A DNA stretch of 53,123 nt from Clostridiales bacterium UBA3758. Lineage in GTDB: Bacteria; Bacillota; Clostridia; Oscillospirales; Oscillospiraceae. Location: the NCBI GenBank assembly GCA_002371675.1, contig DFGE01000037.1:33400-86522 (forward strand), given 5' to 3'. Below are positions 27,506 to 35,964 of this stretch, piece by piece. The translations under genes were made by a program, and so were the position numbers. Within the stretch, counting starts at the first letter, position 1. Every line of letters begins with the position of its first letter. A model generated the notes under the pieces. The model did no database searches and had not been told where the DNA came from. It saw only the letters and a list, made by a program, of their open reading frames with translations.

Positions 27506-28117
27506 TCATTCCTTTATGGTCACGACCCGGCCGCGCACCGAGAGCTTCCTTCCGCAGCAGAGGATGACCGCGCGCGTGAGCAGCTCCCATTCGCAGTCCT
27601 CCAGGATGCGCTGCGCGAGTGTCTCCTTCGTGTCGTCCGGCAGGACGTCGATCGCTTTCTGGGCGATGACCGCGCCGACGCGCCCGTCCCCGTCCGCGAA
27701 ATAGGCCGTCGCGCCGGTGATCTTAACGCCGTTGTCCAGCGTGGCCTGCACGGGGTCCTCCTCCTCGCCGAAGGCGGGCCAGAGAGCAGGAAAGGTGCCG
27801 ATGATGCGGTTTTTGAATTGGTAAGGAATGTAGCCGAGGGGACAGTCATATCCGGCGAGGATCACCAGGTCGATGTCCATGTCCTTGAGCTTGTTGGCGA
27901 CGGCGATGCTGTGGCTCGTCATCGTCGGGAACAGCTCGGGATCCACCACGAAAGCGGGCACGCCCGCATGGCGCGCGCGGGTCATGGCGTAATCCTCCCG
28001 CCGGGGGCAGATCACGGCCTCCAGCTCAAAGTCAGGTATCTCGTTGAAATACACGGCGTCAAGGATCGCCTGGAGCAGCGAGCCCTCTCCGGCTGCAAGC
28101 ACTGCGGCACGGATCAC
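27506..28117 (-). CDS. PurN-like formyltransferase-fold protein lacking catalytic residues
   Basis: A 203-residue protein aligned along its whole length with glycinamide ribonucleotide transformylase PurN (VLAAGEGSLLQAI in place of the GNGSNLQAI motif; IDLVILAGY). In PurN, Asn106, His108 and Asp144 (E. coli numbers) are catalytic. Here the matching positions are Gly107 (in RIIGTFPALWPAF), Phe109 and Arg146 (DGDGRVG). It is therefore unlikely to transfer a formyl group and may bind a nucleotide or folate in another role. Start: GTG at 28117 with AAGGAGGGA upstream. It is monocistronic and divergent from the phosphatase operon. Confidence 0.75.
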   Translation of the reverse strand: MIRAAVLAAGEGSLLQAILDAVYFNEIPDFELEAVICPRREDYAMTRARHAGVPAFVVDPELFPTMTSHSIAVANKLKDMDIDLVILAGYDCPLGYIPYQFKNRIIGTFPALWPAFGEEEDPVQATLDNGVKITGATAYFADGDGRVGAVIAQKAIDVLPDDTKETLAQRILEDCEWELLTRAVILCCGRKLSVRGRVVTIKE

Positions 28118-28149
28118 GGCACATCCCTCCTTCTCTGCGCAGGAAAAGC

Positions 28150-28178
28150 TTGTACATCCGCGCAAAACAGGATATAAT
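28150..28178 (+). promoter_or_regulatory. Candidate promoter of the phosphatase-GNAT operon
   Basis: TTGTAC (28150-28155) and a perfect TATAAT (28173-28178) are 17 bases apart. A second option is AAGACA (28181-28186) with TATACT (28204-28209), also 17 bases apart. Either would serve the gene starting at 28246. Confidence 0.55.
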
Positions 28179-28201
28179 ACAAGACACTTACAGATTGGTA
28201 T

Positions 28202-28230
28202 ATTATACTGTATTCGACGTTTTCGGTCAA
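28202..28230 (-). promoter_or_regulatory. Promoter of the PurN-like gene
   Basis: On the reverse strand TTGACC (28230-28225) and a perfect TATAAT (28207-28202) are 17 bases apart, overlapping the divergent promoters. Confidence 0.65.
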
Positions 28231-28245
28231 GGAAAGTGACAAGTT

Positions 28246-29376
28246 ATGACAGAAATTTATCTGATCCGGCACGCCCAGGCCGAGGGCAACCGCTTCCGCA
28301 TCATTCAGGGGAACTGGGATGGGTATGTGACGGCGCAGGGCAGGCGGGAGATCGCGCTGCTTGAGGCACGGCTGCGCACGATTCCCTTCGCCGCCGTGTA
28401 CGCCAGCGACCTCTATCGCGCCCGCCTCACCGCCGCCGCGGCGGCGCGGCCCCAGGGGCTCGCGGTGCAGACGGATCGCGCGCTGCGGGAGCTCAACGCC
28501 GGGTCCTGGGAGGGCGCGTTTTTCGGCAACATCCAGCACGAACAGCCGGAGCTTGCGCGCGCCTTCGTCTTCGACGCGGAGAGCTGGCGTCTGCCCGACG
28601 CGGAGACCTTCGCGGAGCTGGGCGAGCGGATGGCGGCGGCGCTGGAGCGCATCGCCGCACGGCACGAGGGGCAGCGCGTCGCCGTTGTGAGCCACGGCGC
28701 GGCCATCCGCGCGGGGCTCTCGCGCCTGCTTTCGCTTGACATGAAGGACCGCGAGCGCCTGCCCATGTGCGGCAACACCGCTGTGAACATCCTGTGCTGC
28801 GAGAACGGCCGCTGGCGCGCCGAGGTCCTCAACGACACCGGACATCTCGGCCCGCTCGAGCTGCCCGCCTGGGGCAGCACCGCTGCGCTGCGGCATGAGA
28901 CGCTCGATCCCCGCGCGGATCGCGTATTCTACAATGCCTGCTACCGCGACGCCTGGTACGCCGCGCACGGCAATCTCGATGGCTATTTTGCCGACTTCTA
29001 TCTCTCCGCGGCCGCCGAGCACCACCGCGCCTGTCCAGGCGCCGTGATGAAGCTGCTGGACGGGGACGAGCCGGCCGGTCTGGTCGATCTCGACACGAGG
29101 CGCGGCTCGCACGCGGGCTACGGCTGGCTGAGCCTGCTGTACCTCAAACCGGAATACCGCGGCAAGGGCTACGGCATCCAGGCGCTTGCCCGCGCGATCA
29201 CCTTCTACCGCGCGCTGGGGCGGACGAGCCTGCGCCTGGTCGCCGCGGAGGACAATGCGCGCGCCCTCGCCTTCTATCGGCGGGAGGGCTTCCGGCAGAT
29301 CGGCACGGAACCCGGCAGCGGCGCGGACCTGCTGCTGCTGGAAATGCCGCTCCGCGAGCGGCGGGACGACGTATGA
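28246..29376 (+). CDS. Histidine phosphatase-GNAT acetyltransferase fusion
   Basis: A 376-residue two-domain protein. Residues 1-200 are a histidine phosphatase (phosphoglycerate-mutase superfamily) with nucleophile His9 in LIRHAQAEGN (RHA rather than the usual RHG) and a second histidine in VVSHGAAI. Residues 220-376 are a GNAT acetyltransferase with a CoA-binding PEYRGKGYGIQALAR motif and DNARALAFYRREGF. It acts in the cytoplasm; substrates are unknown. The fusion suggests two steps on one small molecule or protein, which is inference. It overlaps the next gene by four bases. Confidence 0.85.
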   Translation: MTEIYLIRHAQAEGNRFRIIQGNWDGYVTAQGRREIALLEARLRTIPFAAVYASDLYRARLTAAAAARPQGLAVQTDRALRELNAGSWEGAFFGNIQHEQPELARAFVFDAESWRLPDAETFAELGERMAAALERIAARHEGQRVAVVSHGAAIRAGLSRLLSLDMKDRERLPMCGNTAVNILCCENGRWRAEVLNDTGHLGPLELPAWGSTAALRHETLDPRADRVFYNACYRDAWYAAHGNLDGYFADFYLSAAAEHHRACPGAVMKLLDGDEPAGLVDLDTRRGSHAGYGWLSLLYLKPEYRGKGYGIQALARAITFYRALGRTSLRLVAAEDNARALAFYRREGFRQIGTEPGSGADLLLLEMPLRERRDDV

Positions 29377-30467
29377 GCGCCCCGCGGATCGCGCGCTGGA
29401 GCCCCGAGCCGGGGCGGCGCATCCTCGTGATCTCCGATATCCACGCAAACCTCCCCTGTTTCGAGGGCGTGCTGCGCGAGGCGGGCTTTTCCGAGCGGGA
29501 CGAGCTCGTGATCGACGGGGATTTTCTCGAAAAGGGCAAGGAGAGTCTGCGGATGCTGCGCAGGCTGATGGCGCTGAACGAATGCGGACGGCTGCACGTC
29601 GTCTGCGGCAACTGCGACGACTGGTACGATATCTACCGCCCTGAATGGGACTGCGCGGGCGACGAGCACGTCCTGCACTACATGCGCTGGAGAAAGAGCG
29701 GCCTGCTGTGGGACATGTGCCTGGCCGCGGGGATCGACCCGGAGCGGGCGGAGGACTTCGGCGCTCTCAAGCGGGAGCTTCTGCGCGCCTTTCCCGCGGA
29801 GTGGGACTTCCTCGCAGGGCTGCCCTACGCGATCGAGACGGAGAACTTCCTCTTCGTCCACGCGGGCTGGGACCCCGCCAGGCCCCTCGCGGCGCACACG
29901 GCGGAGGAGCTCTGCCGCGTCCCCGCCTTTCTCGACAGCGGCGTAAGCTGCCCGAAGTGGACCGTCGTGGGTCACTGGCCGGTGGTGCTCTACGGGAAGG
30001 ATACCGTCTGCGCCAATCCCGTCATCGACCGGGACAAGCGCATCGTGAGCATCGACGGGGGCTGCGTGCTCAAGGACGACGGGCAGCTCAACTGCCTCGT
30101 GATCCCCGAGCGAGACAGCGACGATTTTTCCTATTTTGCCTACGACCCCTTCCCTGTGCGTACCGTGCTGGACGCACAGGCGGAGGGAGGCCGCTCCTAT
30201 TACATCCGCTGGGGCGACAGCCGCGTGCGGGTGCTCGCGCGCGGGGAGGAATTCTCCCGCTGCCGCCACCTGCGCACGGGCTATGAAATGGACATTCTGA
30301 CCAAATATCTCTTCACCGACGCCGCGGAGACCGACTGCAACGACTGCACGGATTATGTGCTGCCGCTGCGGCCCGGCGACCGGGTGCATGTGATCGAGGA
30401 GACGAGCCGGGGTTACTTCGTAAAGCACGAGGGTCTCTCCGGCTGGTATTACGGGAGGCTCGCATGA
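29373..30467 (+). CDS. Calcineurin-like metallophosphatase with C-terminal SH3-like segment
   Basis: A 364-residue protein. Metal-binding motifs appear in order: DIH (Asp22, His24), GD (Asp50 in VIDGDFLEKG), GNCDD (Asn80, where GNHE/D is usual), VHAG (near 165) and VGHWPV (near 199), followed by DGG. The final 35 residues (GDRVHVIEETSRGYFVKHEG) look like a small SH3-type beta barrel. The family splits phosphoesters, such as diadenosine polyphosphates or phosphoproteins (PrpE/ApaH-like); the target is unknown. The ATG overlaps the previous stop and the stop overlaps the DUF1294 gene. Confidence 0.82.
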   Translation: MSAPRIARWSPEPGRRILVISDIHANLPCFEGVLREAGFSERDELVIDGDFLEKGKESLRMLRRLMALNECGRLHVVCGNCDDWYDIYRPEWDCAGDEHVLHYMRWRKSGLLWDMCLAAGIDPERAEDFGALKRELLRAFPAEWDFLAGLPYAIETENFLFVHAGWDPARPLAAHTAEELCRVPAFLDSGVSCPKWTVVGHWPVVLYGKDTVCANPVIDRDKRIVSIDGGCVLKDDGQLNCLVIPERDSDDFSYFAYDPFPVRTVLDAQAEGGRSYYIRWGDSRVRVLARGEEFSRCRHLRTGYEMDILTKYLFTDAAETDCNDCTDYVLPLRPGDRVHVIEETSRGYFVKHEGLSGWYYGRLA

Positions 30468-30757
30468 CAAAGCTGGTTCAAAACCCCTACTGGATCCTGA
30501 TCGCTGTGCTGGTGGTTATGAGCTTTATCCTCTTTCTCCGCATGGCGGACGACAAAGCCCGCGCCAAGTCCGGCCAGCGCCGCATCCCGGAGGCAACGCT
30601 CTTTCTGCTCGCCTTTCTCGGCGGCGCGCTGGGCGGTGCGCTCGGCATGCGCCTGTTCCGCCACAAGACCAGGCACTGGTATTTCGCCCTCGGCTTTCCG
30701 CTCATCGCCCTGGTGCAGTGGGGCCTGTCCCTCTGGCTGCTGATCACGCATTTTTAA
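30464..30757 (+). CDS. DUF1294 small membrane protein
   Basis: A 97-residue protein with three hydrophobic helices. It carries the DUF1294 pattern: DDKARAKSGQRRIPEATLF, then GGALGGALGMRLFRHKT. Its function is unknown; members are often fused to cold-shock domains. It overlaps the metallophosphatase gene by four bases and lies 12 bases before the PEP-synthase-like gene. Confidence 0.85.
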   Translation: MTKLVQNPYWILIAVLVVMSFILFLRMADDKARAKSGQRRIPEATLFLLAFLGGALGGALGMRLFRHKTRHWYFALGFPLIALVQWGLSLWLLITHF

Positions 30758-30769
30758 GGAGGCGCAGAC

Positions 30770-33340
30770 ATGAACGAAGAAAAACGCATTTCCACCGGCA
30801 TTGCGGGTCTGGACGAGACCCTGGATTTCCTGCGCGCAGGCGACACTGTCACCTGGCAGGTGCGCAGGATCGGCGACTACATCTTTGCCGCGACGCAGTT
30901 CATCGCGGACGCTGCCCGCACCGAGCAGCGCATCGTCTACCTGCGCTTCGGCGACCATGAGGCCGTGTTCTCCAGCGACGCGCTCATCCGCCGCGGCGCC
31001 AACCTCAAGGAATATCGGCTTGACCCCTCCGTGGGCTTCGAGACCTTCGCAGTGCAGGTGCACCGCGTCATTTCCTCCGAGCCGGAGGGCACCTTCTTCA
31101 TCTTCGACTGTCTATCCGACCTGCAGCGATACTGGTTCTCCGACCTCATGGTCTGCAACTTCTTCGTGCTGACGACCGAGTTTCTGCAGGAGCGCCATTC
31201 TGTTGCCTATCTGGCGCTGCGCTATGAGCGCCATATTTACGAGACCATCTCCCGCATCCGCCACGCGACCAGCGTGCTGCTCAACATCCGCACCCTCGAC
31301 GGCAGCACCTACATCCACCCCGTCAAGGTGGCCGGGCGCAAGACGGACAGCATGTACTTCCCCCTCAAGCTCGAGCGCGGCGGCACCCGCGTCATCACCT
31401 CGAGCGCCGAGACCTACGCGATCTTCGACATCTTCACGCAGACCGGCGAGCGGCGCGACTGCTGGGACCGCATGTTCGACTCTGTGGAGGCCGGCAGCCC
31501 CGAGCCCACGGACGAGGACGGCGTGGCCCTCAAGGAGAACATCATGCGCTGCCTGCTCGGCACCGAGCCCAAGCGCCTCGAGCTCTGCCGGAAATACTTC
31601 TCCGTGCGCGACCTCATGGACATCAAGCGCCGCGAGATCGGCACCGGCTGCATCGGCGGCAAGACCGTCGGCATGCTGCTGGCGCGCAACATCATCCGCG
31701 ACACCGACCCGGAGTTCTTTGCCCGGCGCATCGAGCCGCACGACTCCTATTTCATCGGCGCGGACGTCTTCTATACCTACGCCGTACAGAACAAGCTCTG
31801 GGAGCTGCGCACGAAGCTCAACGAGCCCGAGGACTACATCCGCTTTTCGCCCGAGTTCCGGCGCCGCCTGCTTGAGGGCAGCTTCATGCCCGCCATCAAG
31901 GAGCAGTTCATCTCCATGCTCGAGTACTTCGGCCAGTCGCCCATCATCGTGCGCTCCAGTTCCCTGCTGGAGGACGGCTTTGGCAACGCCTTTGCGGGCA
32001 AGTATGAGAGCGTCTTCTGCCCCAACCAGGGCACGCTCGAGGAGCGCTACCGCGACTTTGAAAACGCCGTGCGCACCGTCTACGCCTCCACCGTCTCCCC
32101 CGCCGCCTTCCGCTACCGCGCCGACCGCCACCTGCTCGACCGCGACGAACAGATGGCGCTGCTCGTCATGCGCGTCAGCGGCGACGTCCACGGCGACTAC
32201 TACTTCCCGCATCTCGGCGGCGTTGGCCACTCCACGAACCTCTACGTCAACGGCCCCGAGGCTGCGCAGAACAACAAGGGCATGCTCCGCCTGGTCTTCG
32301 GCATGGGCACCCGCGCGGTCGACCGCGAGGCAGACGACTACGCGCGCTTCATCCGGCTCGACAATCCCACCGCGCCGCCGATGGTGGAATACGGGGAGGA
32401 ATACCGCTTCTCGCAGCACCATGTGGACGTGATCGACCTCAAGCGCAACTGCTTTGCGACCGTGCGCACCGAGGATATCCGCAAGCGCGACCTGCGCACC
32501 GACGCCGCCCTCTTCCTCGAGCAGGATCGCGCCGCTGCCGCGCGCTACCGGGAGCTGGGGATCTATGACCCGGTGCCCGAGCTGCTGAGCTTCTCGAAGC
32601 TGCTCAAGCGCACGGACTTTGCTGCCTCGATGACAAAGCTCATGGCCATCATCGCAGAAAAATACAACTATCCCGTGGACGTGGAATATGCCTGCAACTT
32701 CTCCCCCGAGGGAGAATACCGCATCAACCTCCTGCAGTGCCGCACCCTGCAGACCCACGGCATCGGCCAGGCGGGCGTCATGCCCCAGGTGCGCAACTTC
32801 TTCTGGCGCATCAAGGGCAATTTCATGGGCGGCAACGCCGCCATTCCCGTACGCTACGTTGTCTTCGTGAAGGTGGAGCCCTATCTGGCGCTGCCGGAGA
32901 ACCGCAAATACCAGGTGGCGCGGCAGGTGGGCAAGCTCAATCTCCTGCTCGCCGGGAAGAACGCCGTCCTCATCGGCCCCGGCCGCTGGGGCACGACCAC
33001 GCCGAGCCTCGGCGTGCCGGTGGGCTTTGCGGAGATCAACAAATACGCCTGCATGGTGGAGCTGGCCTACAAGAGCCACGGCCTGCGCCCCGAGCTCAGC
33101 TACGGCAGCCACTTCTTCCAGGATCTCGTGGAGACCGGCATCTTCTACACCGCCGTCTATCAGGGCGATGAGGGCGTGCATTTTGACGAGGCGCTCTTTG
33201 ACGCCTGCCCCGACCGCTACCGCGAGCTCACCGGCGACGAACTCTTGGAGGGCGTAATCCGCGTGTGCGACCTCGGGGAGCCGGGCGGCATCCTCTATGC
33301 GGAGATGGCCAGTCAGGACTGCTTCCTGGGTCTGCTGTAA
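30770..33340 (+). CDS. KaiC-like domain fused to PEP-synthase-like ATP-grasp protein
   Basis: An 856-residue protein. Residues 5-230 resemble a KaiC/RecA-like domain (ISTGIAGLDETLDFLRAGD), but the Walker A is lost: VTWQVRRIGDYIFA replaces GxxGxGKT. Residues about 290-660 are an ATP-grasp/PEP synthase N domain (GCIGGKTVGMLLA; PIIVRSSSLLEDGFGNAFAG; ending LLQCRTLQTHG). Residues 660-856 carry GPGRWGTTTPSLGVPVGFAE and SYGSHFFQDLVETG, seen in PEP-synthase-like proteins of Bacteroidetes. The swivelling phosphohistidine domain and PEP-binding TIM barrel are absent, so it cannot be an ordinary PEP synthase. It is the last gene of a four-gene operon. Confidence 0.8.
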   Translation: MNEEKRISTGIAGLDETLDFLRAGDTVTWQVRRIGDYIFAATQFIADAARTEQRIVYLRFGDHEAVFSSDALIRRGANLKEYRLDPSVGFETFAVQVHRVISSEPEGTFFIFDCLSDLQRYWFSDLMVCNFFVLTTEFLQERHSVAYLALRYERHIYETISRIRHATSVLLNIRTLDGSTYIHPVKVAGRKTDSMYFPLKLERGGTRVITSSAETYAIFDIFTQTGERRDCWDRMFDSVEAGSPEPTDEDGVALKENIMRCLLGTEPKRLELCRKYFSVRDLMDIKRREIGTGCIGGKTVGMLLARNIIRDTDPEFFARRIEPHDSYFIGADVFYTYAVQNKLWELRTKLNEPEDYIRFSPEFRRRLLEGSFMPAIKEQFISMLEYFGQSPIIVRSSSLLEDGFGNAFAGKYESVFCPNQGTLEERYRDFENAVRTVYASTVSPAAFRYRADRHLLDRDEQMALLVMRVSGDVHGDYYFPHLGGVGHSTNLYVNGPEAAQNNKGMLRLVFGMGTRAVDREADDYARFIRLDNPTAPPMVEYGEEYRFSQHHVDVIDLKRNCFATVRTEDIRKRDLRTDAALFLEQDRAAAARYRELGIYDPVPELLSFSKLLKRTDFAASMTKLMAIIAEKYNYPVDVEYACNFSPEGEYRINLLQCRTLQTHGIGQAGVMPQVRNFFWRIKGNFMGGNAAIPVRYVVFVKVEPYLALPENRKYQVARQVGKLNLLLAGKNAVLIGPGRWGTTTPSLGVPVGFAEINKYACMVELAYKSHGLRPELSYGSHFFQDLVETGIFYTAVYQGDEGVHFDEALFDACPDRYRELTGDELLEGVIRVCDLGEPGGILYAEMASQDCFLGLL

Positions 33341-33372
33341 GGCGAGTCCCGCAGGCTCTTTACACTCTTTTG

Positions 33373-33401
33373 TTGCTTCCGCTCCTGCACAGGAGTATAA
33401 T
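33373..33401 (+). promoter_or_regulatory. Promoter of the surface-glycan operon
   Basis: TTGCTT (33373-33378) and a perfect TATAAT (33396-33401) are 17 bases apart, about 25 bases before the GT2 start. Confidence 0.7.
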
Positions 33402-33432
33402 GTGATCTATTCTGTTTTCGGGAGGCTCCGGT

Positions 33433-34386
33433 ATGGACAACAGCGCGCTGGTCTCGGTGATCGTTCCGGTCTATAAGGTGGAGGACTATCTCGACCGCTG
33501 TGTGGAGAGCGTCCTGCGGCAGAGCTATGCCTCTTTCGAGCTCCTCCTGGTGGACGACGGCTCGCCCGACCGCTGCGGCGCGCTCTGCGACGCCTGGGCC
33601 AAAAAGGACGGGCGCATCCGCGTCTTCCACAAGCCCAACGGCGGTCTCTCCTCCGCGCGCAATCTCGGTACGGAAAAGGCCCGCGGCGCGTATCTCTGCT
33701 ACCTCGACTCGGACGATTATCTCGCGCCCGACGCCCTGGAGTACCTGCTGGGGCTGCTGCAGCGGGAGGAGGCCGACATTGCCTGCGGCGCCCTGCGCAT
33801 GGTGCAGGACGGCGGGGAGAGCTTTGCCGATCAGCCGGAGGAGCAGCTGTGCGTCTTCACCGGAGAGGAGGCCTGCCTCGCGCTCAACACAGAGGAGGAC
33901 TACATGTCCCTGGTCACCGCCACGGCCAAGCTCTTCCGGCGCGAGATCGCCTGCGCGGTGCGCTTTCCCGAGGGACGGCTCCACGAGGATGAGGCGACGG
34001 CCTATCGCTTCTGCTATCTCAGCCGCCGCGTCGTGCGCGGCACGCGGGAGATCTACGGCTACTATCAGGGAAACGCCGGCAGCATCACCCACAATCGCTC
34101 CGAGCGCTCGCAGCGGGATTATCTCGCGGCCGCGCTTGAGCAGATCTCGTTTTTCCGCGGCAAAGGCTCCCCCGCGCTCGCGCGCGCGGCGGCCGACCGC
34201 TTTCTCAACAACGCCTCCTACCTCGCCGCCGAGGGCGACGGCGTGATGCGCGCCTTTCTGCGCAGCGGCGAGGCGAGGGACTGTCTGCGTGAGGGCGTCC
34301 GCTTCAAGACGCGCCTGCGCTGCTGGGGCAGCCGCCTCTTTGGCGTCGATCTCACACGCCTGTATAACAAGATTCTGGGAAGATAA
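33433..34386 (+). CDS. Family 2 glycosyltransferase
   Basis: A 317-residue inverting GT-A glycosyltransferase. The nucleotide-sugar site shows LVSVIVPVYKVEDYLDRCVE at the start, VDDGSPDRCG near residue 38 and the DxD-type YLDSDDYLAPDALE near 96. The C-terminal third is variable, as usual for GT2. The first gene of a four-gene surface-polysaccharide operon, it starts at an ATG behind GGGAGG. Its sugar donor cannot be told. Confidence 0.88.
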   Translation: MDNSALVSVIVPVYKVEDYLDRCVESVLRQSYASFELLLVDDGSPDRCGALCDAWAKKDGRIRVFHKPNGGLSSARNLGTEKARGAYLCYLDSDDYLAPDALEYLLGLLQREEADIACGALRMVQDGGESFADQPEEQLCVFTGEEACLALNTEEDYMSLVTATAKLFRREIACAVRFPEGRLHEDEATAYRFCYLSRRVVRGTREIYGYYQGNAGSITHNRSERSQRDYLAAALEQISFFRGKGSPALARAAADRFLNNASYLAAEGDGVMRAFLRSGEARDCLREGVRFKTRLRCWGSRLFGVDLTRLYNKILGR

Positions 34387-34398
34387 GAGGAATTCACC

Positions 34399-35964
34399 GT
34401 GCCGAAAACACGCTCCGAGGATTTCAGCAGCCGCGCGCTGACCAAAAACATCATATTCAGCGTCATCACCTTCATGCTGAATATGTTCATCAGCTTTTAC
34501 ATCACGCCGACCATCACCAGCCGCTTCGGCGAGGAGACCTATGGCTATCTGAAGCTCTCCAACGACCTCACGAGCTACGCCGCGCTCTTCAGCGTGGCGC
34601 TCAACTCCATGGCCAGCCGCTTCATCATGCTCGAGCGCTCCCGCGGCAACCACGCCAAGGCGCAGGAGTATTTCTCCTCGGTGGGCGTGGCGAACACCAT
34701 CCTCGCGGCGATCTTCGTGATCCCCGCGCTGCTGTGCGTGCAGTATCTCGACAGGCTGTTCGAGATCTCTCCGGCGATGGTCTTCGAGGTGAAGCTCACC
34801 TACGCCCTGACCTTCACCAACTTCCTCACCCAGCTCTTCTTCTCCATCTTCTCCAACTGCTACTACATCACCAACACGCTCTATCTCCAATCCCTGCGCA
34901 CCTCGCAGGCGAGCATCCTCAACGCCGTCACGGTGCTCTCGCTGTTCTTCTTCATCGGGCCGAAGCTCCACTACGTCGTGTACGGCACCCTGGCCGCCAC
35001 GCTCTTCACCGTCGCGGCCAACGTCTTTTACACCCGCCGTCTCACGCCGGATCTGCGCTTCCATTTCCGGGATTTCCGCTTCCGGAGCGTTTGGACCATC
35101 CTCTCCTCCGGCATCTGGAACAGCATCACGCAGCTGTCGAACCTGCTTACGACGCAGCTCGACCTGCTCATCACCAACATCTTCATCGGCTCGGAGACCA
35201 TGGGCGTGCTCGCCGTGGCCAAGACCGTGCCGAATGTTATCGTCAACTTCAACGCCACCATCGCCAATGTCTTCTGCCCCAACCTCATGCGGCTCTACGC
35301 CGAGGGAGACGGCGAGGGGCTCAAGAAGGCGGCAAAATCGGCGATGCGCTTCATGTGCCTCTTCGTCACCATCCCGAACGCCATCCTGCTCGTGATGGGC
35401 ACGGAGTTCTTCCGTCTCTGGGTGCCGGAGCAGCCGGCGGAGGTCTGCGCGGCCATGGCGGTGCTCACGGTCGTCAACTCCTGCATCACCGGACCGCTGC
35501 ATCCGCTCTACCAGGTCTTCACGATCACCAACAAGGTGCGGGAGAATTCCCTCGTGATGATCTGCTACGGCTTTGTGAGCCTCGCGGTCATCTATTTCCT
35601 GCTCAAGACCACGAGCCTCGGCGTCTACGCCATCCTTCTCACGAACCTCGTGGGCTCGCTGCTCGTAGCCTCCTTCTATCACCTGCCCTATTCGGCCAAA
35701 TACATCGGCCTCTCGCGCTGGGCCTTCTTCCCCGAGGAGGGGAAGAGTCTGCTGTCCTTCGCCCTCGTCAGCGGCATCGCCCTGCTCGTGCGGCAGGTCA
35801 TCGACCCCGGCGCCTCCTGGCTTGCCTGGTTCGGCGCGGCCATCGCCACGGCGATCCTCGGCTTTGTCTGCAACCTGTTTTTGATCCTCGCCAAGGAAGA
35901 TCGCCGCACGCTCCGGGAAAAGATCGCCGGCAAGCTCGGCGCGCTGCGCGGAAAGGAGCGCTGA
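34399..35964 (+). CDS. Polysaccharide flippase of the MATE/Wzx (MviN-like) superfamily
   Basis: A 521-residue protein with about 12-14 membrane helices. The opening SRALTKNIIFSVITFMLNM and the early TPTITSRFGEETYGYLKL segment match oligosaccharide flippases. It would move lipid-linked sugars across the membrane. It starts at a GTG with an AGAGGAA Shine-Dalgarno. It lies between two glycosyltransferases in one operon. Confidence 0.85.
   Translation: MPKTRSEDFSSRALTKNIIFSVITFMLNMFISFYITPTITSRFGEETYGYLKLSNDLTSYAALFSVALNSMASRFIMLERSRGNHAKAQEYFSSVGVANTILAAIFVIPALLCVQYLDRLFEISPAMVFEVKLTYALTFTNFLTQLFFSIFSNCYYITNTLYLQSLRTSQASILNAVTVLSLFFFIGPKLHYVVYGTLAATLFTVAANVFYTRRLTPDLRFHFRDFRFRSVWTILSSGIWNSITQLSNLLTTQLDLLITNIFIGSETMGVLAVAKTVPNVIVNFNATIANVFCPNLMRLYAEGDGEGLKKAAKSAMRFMCLFVTIPNAILLVMGTEFFRLWVPEQPAEVCAAMAVLTVVNSCITGPLHPLYQVFTITNKVRENSLVMICYGFVSLAVIYFLLKTTSLGVYAILLTNLVGSLLVASFYHLPYSAKYIGLSRWAFFPEEGKSLLSFALVSGIALLVRQVIDPGASWLAWFGAAIATAILGFVCNLFLILAKEDRRTLREKIAGKLGALRGKER

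Noticed and set aside
31112..33181. A 689-codon open frame opposite the PEP-synthase-like gene
   Set aside because: Antisense shadow with no domain; the plus-strand protein is clearly conserved.
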